From positions 186,001 to 250,000 of the forward strand of contig NZ_LT160638.1 in the NCBI RefSeq assembly GCF_900048895.1: a stretch of DNA of 64,000 nucleotides, written 5' to 3'. Below, in pieces: positions 63,502-64,000 of this stretch; the stretch's first letter is position 1, and every line of letters begins with the position of its first letter. The position numbers were made by a program, and so were the translations under genes. Under the pieces are notes generated by a model. The model saw only the letters and a program-made list of their open reading frames with translations, had not been told where the DNA came from and searched no databases. Origin of the DNA: Neglectibacter timonensis (GTDB lineage Bacteria; Bacillota; Clostridia; Oscillospirales; Acutalibacteraceae).

Positions 63502-64000
63502 TCAGTCCTCCGGCTCGCCAGGGTTGACATGTACCATGCAGTGCTTTACCTGCGGATATCTATTTTCCACAGCATTGTGTACAGCTTCCGCCGCAGCGTG
63601 GGCGTCCCGGAGCGGGAGGCTGCCGTCCACTCTGATTTCCAAATCAACATATACCCTGTCCCCAAACAAGCGGGTGTGTATCTCGTCTATACCCAGCACA
63701 TGCCGCTGTTCCAGCGCTGTGTCGGAAATGATTTGAACAGCGTCTTCCGTACAGGAGCGGTCCACCATTTTGTTGACGGAATCGAGGAAAATGGAGACTG
63801 CAGCTTTCACAATGAACAGACAGATTGCCACAGAGGCAATGGGGTCAAGAATGGGAAATCCAAGGCGTGCTCCCAGAATTCCCGCGAAGCTTCCCACGGA
63901 AGAGAGGGCATCGGAACGGTGATGCCAGGCGTCGGCCATCAGTGCCCCGGATTGAATCTTTCGGGCAGCCCCACGGGTATACCAATACATGGTTTCCTTA
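63502..64000 (-). CDS. Cation diffusion facilitator (CDF) metal exporter, C-terminal part
   Basis: The last 165 or so residues of a CDF transporter; the open frame runs off the window end, so the start is outside. The metal site of helix 5 is in ADAWHHRSDALSS (His-x-x-x-Asp), helix 6 follows, and the cytoplasmic copper-chaperone-like domain (about the last 85 residues) has its conserved VHVNPGEP end. CDF proteins export Zn2+, Fe2+ or Mn2+ by proton exchange; the residues at the site (H-x-x-x-D) do not settle which. It is convergent to the esterase. Confidence 0.88.
   Translation of the reverse strand, partial: KETMYWYTRGAARKIQSGALMADAWHHRSDALSSVGSFAGILGARLGFPILDPIASVAICLFIVKAAVSIFLDSVNKMVDRSCTEDAVQIISDTALEQRHVLGIDEIHTRLFGDRVYVDLEIRVDGSLPLRDAHAAAEAVHNAVENRYPQVKHCMVHVNPGEPED

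Overview
The window looks like a chromosomal segment of a low-to-mid GC Gram-positive anaerobe of the class Clostridia, most likely a gut member of the Oscillospirales (Ruminococcaceae/Oscillospiraceae). This rests on inference from content: LplABC/YesMN-type polysaccharide uptake loci, lipoprotein signal peptides, an agr-like quorum-sensing cassette, many TTG/GTG starts with strong AGGAGG-like ribosome binding sites, and an eight-gene F1Fo operon in the order a-c-b-delta-alpha-gamma-beta-epsilon. No rRNA, CRISPR array or intact mobile element is visible.

Region 1 (1-32958) is a large carbohydrate-use island. It begins with the end of a D-lyxose ketol-isomerase gene and holds three complete LplB-LplC-lipoprotein ABC importers. 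Locus A (1038-9164, +) adds a Gfo/Idh/MocA oxidoreductase, a TIM-barrel sugar isomerase/epimerase and a membrane-bound AraC regulator. Locus B (11183-25400, +) adds a second membrane-bound AraC regulator, an MFS transporter, two tandem SDR proteins (the second lacks the catalytic tyrosine), a ThuA-like protein, another isomerase/epimerase, a domain-permuted GH3 glycosidase and a Cof-type HAD phosphatase. Locus C (25550-30244, -) pairs an importer and an Asp-box propeller protein with a divergent YesM/YesN two-component system (30486-32958, +). A MATE exporter (9297-10685, -) sits between A and B. None of the three importers has its own ATPase here, which is normal for systems that share an MsmX-type ATPase encoded elsewhere. 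The enzymes have no signal peptides, so the model is import of oligosaccharides followed by cytoplasmic cleavage and oxidation/isomerisation.

Region 2 (32959-40253) has a mostly gene-poor stretch with hairpins, a tRNA-Val(CAC), and the minus-strand atp operon driven by a good sigma-A-type promoter. The c subunit lacks the Gln and Ser of the Na+ site, so the enzyme is predicted to be H+-coupled.

Region 3 (40254-47847) holds a DHHW/AlgX-like surface protein, a second MATE exporter, a 230-bp multi-hairpin repeat, an esterase, and a full agr-like cassette: LytTR regulator, GHKL kinase, AgrB and a 41-residue AgrD that is too short for ordinary ORF calling. Comparison of AgrD with the clostridial CLWFT-type peptide puts a serine where the ring cysteine should be. 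The kinase sensor half is strikingly AT-rich compared with its GC-rich catalytic half.

Region 4 (48013-64000) is a mixture of single genes and short operons: a second ThuA-like protein, an unfamiliar TIM-barrel-like protein, MFS and two MATE transporters, a TrmH-family rRNA/tRNA methyltransferase, a phosphoesterase, three more alpha/beta hydrolases, YchF, a tyrosine-recombinase remnant, a purine NCS2 permease-phosphoribosyltransferase-small protein operon, and the 3' end of a CDF metal exporter running off the window.
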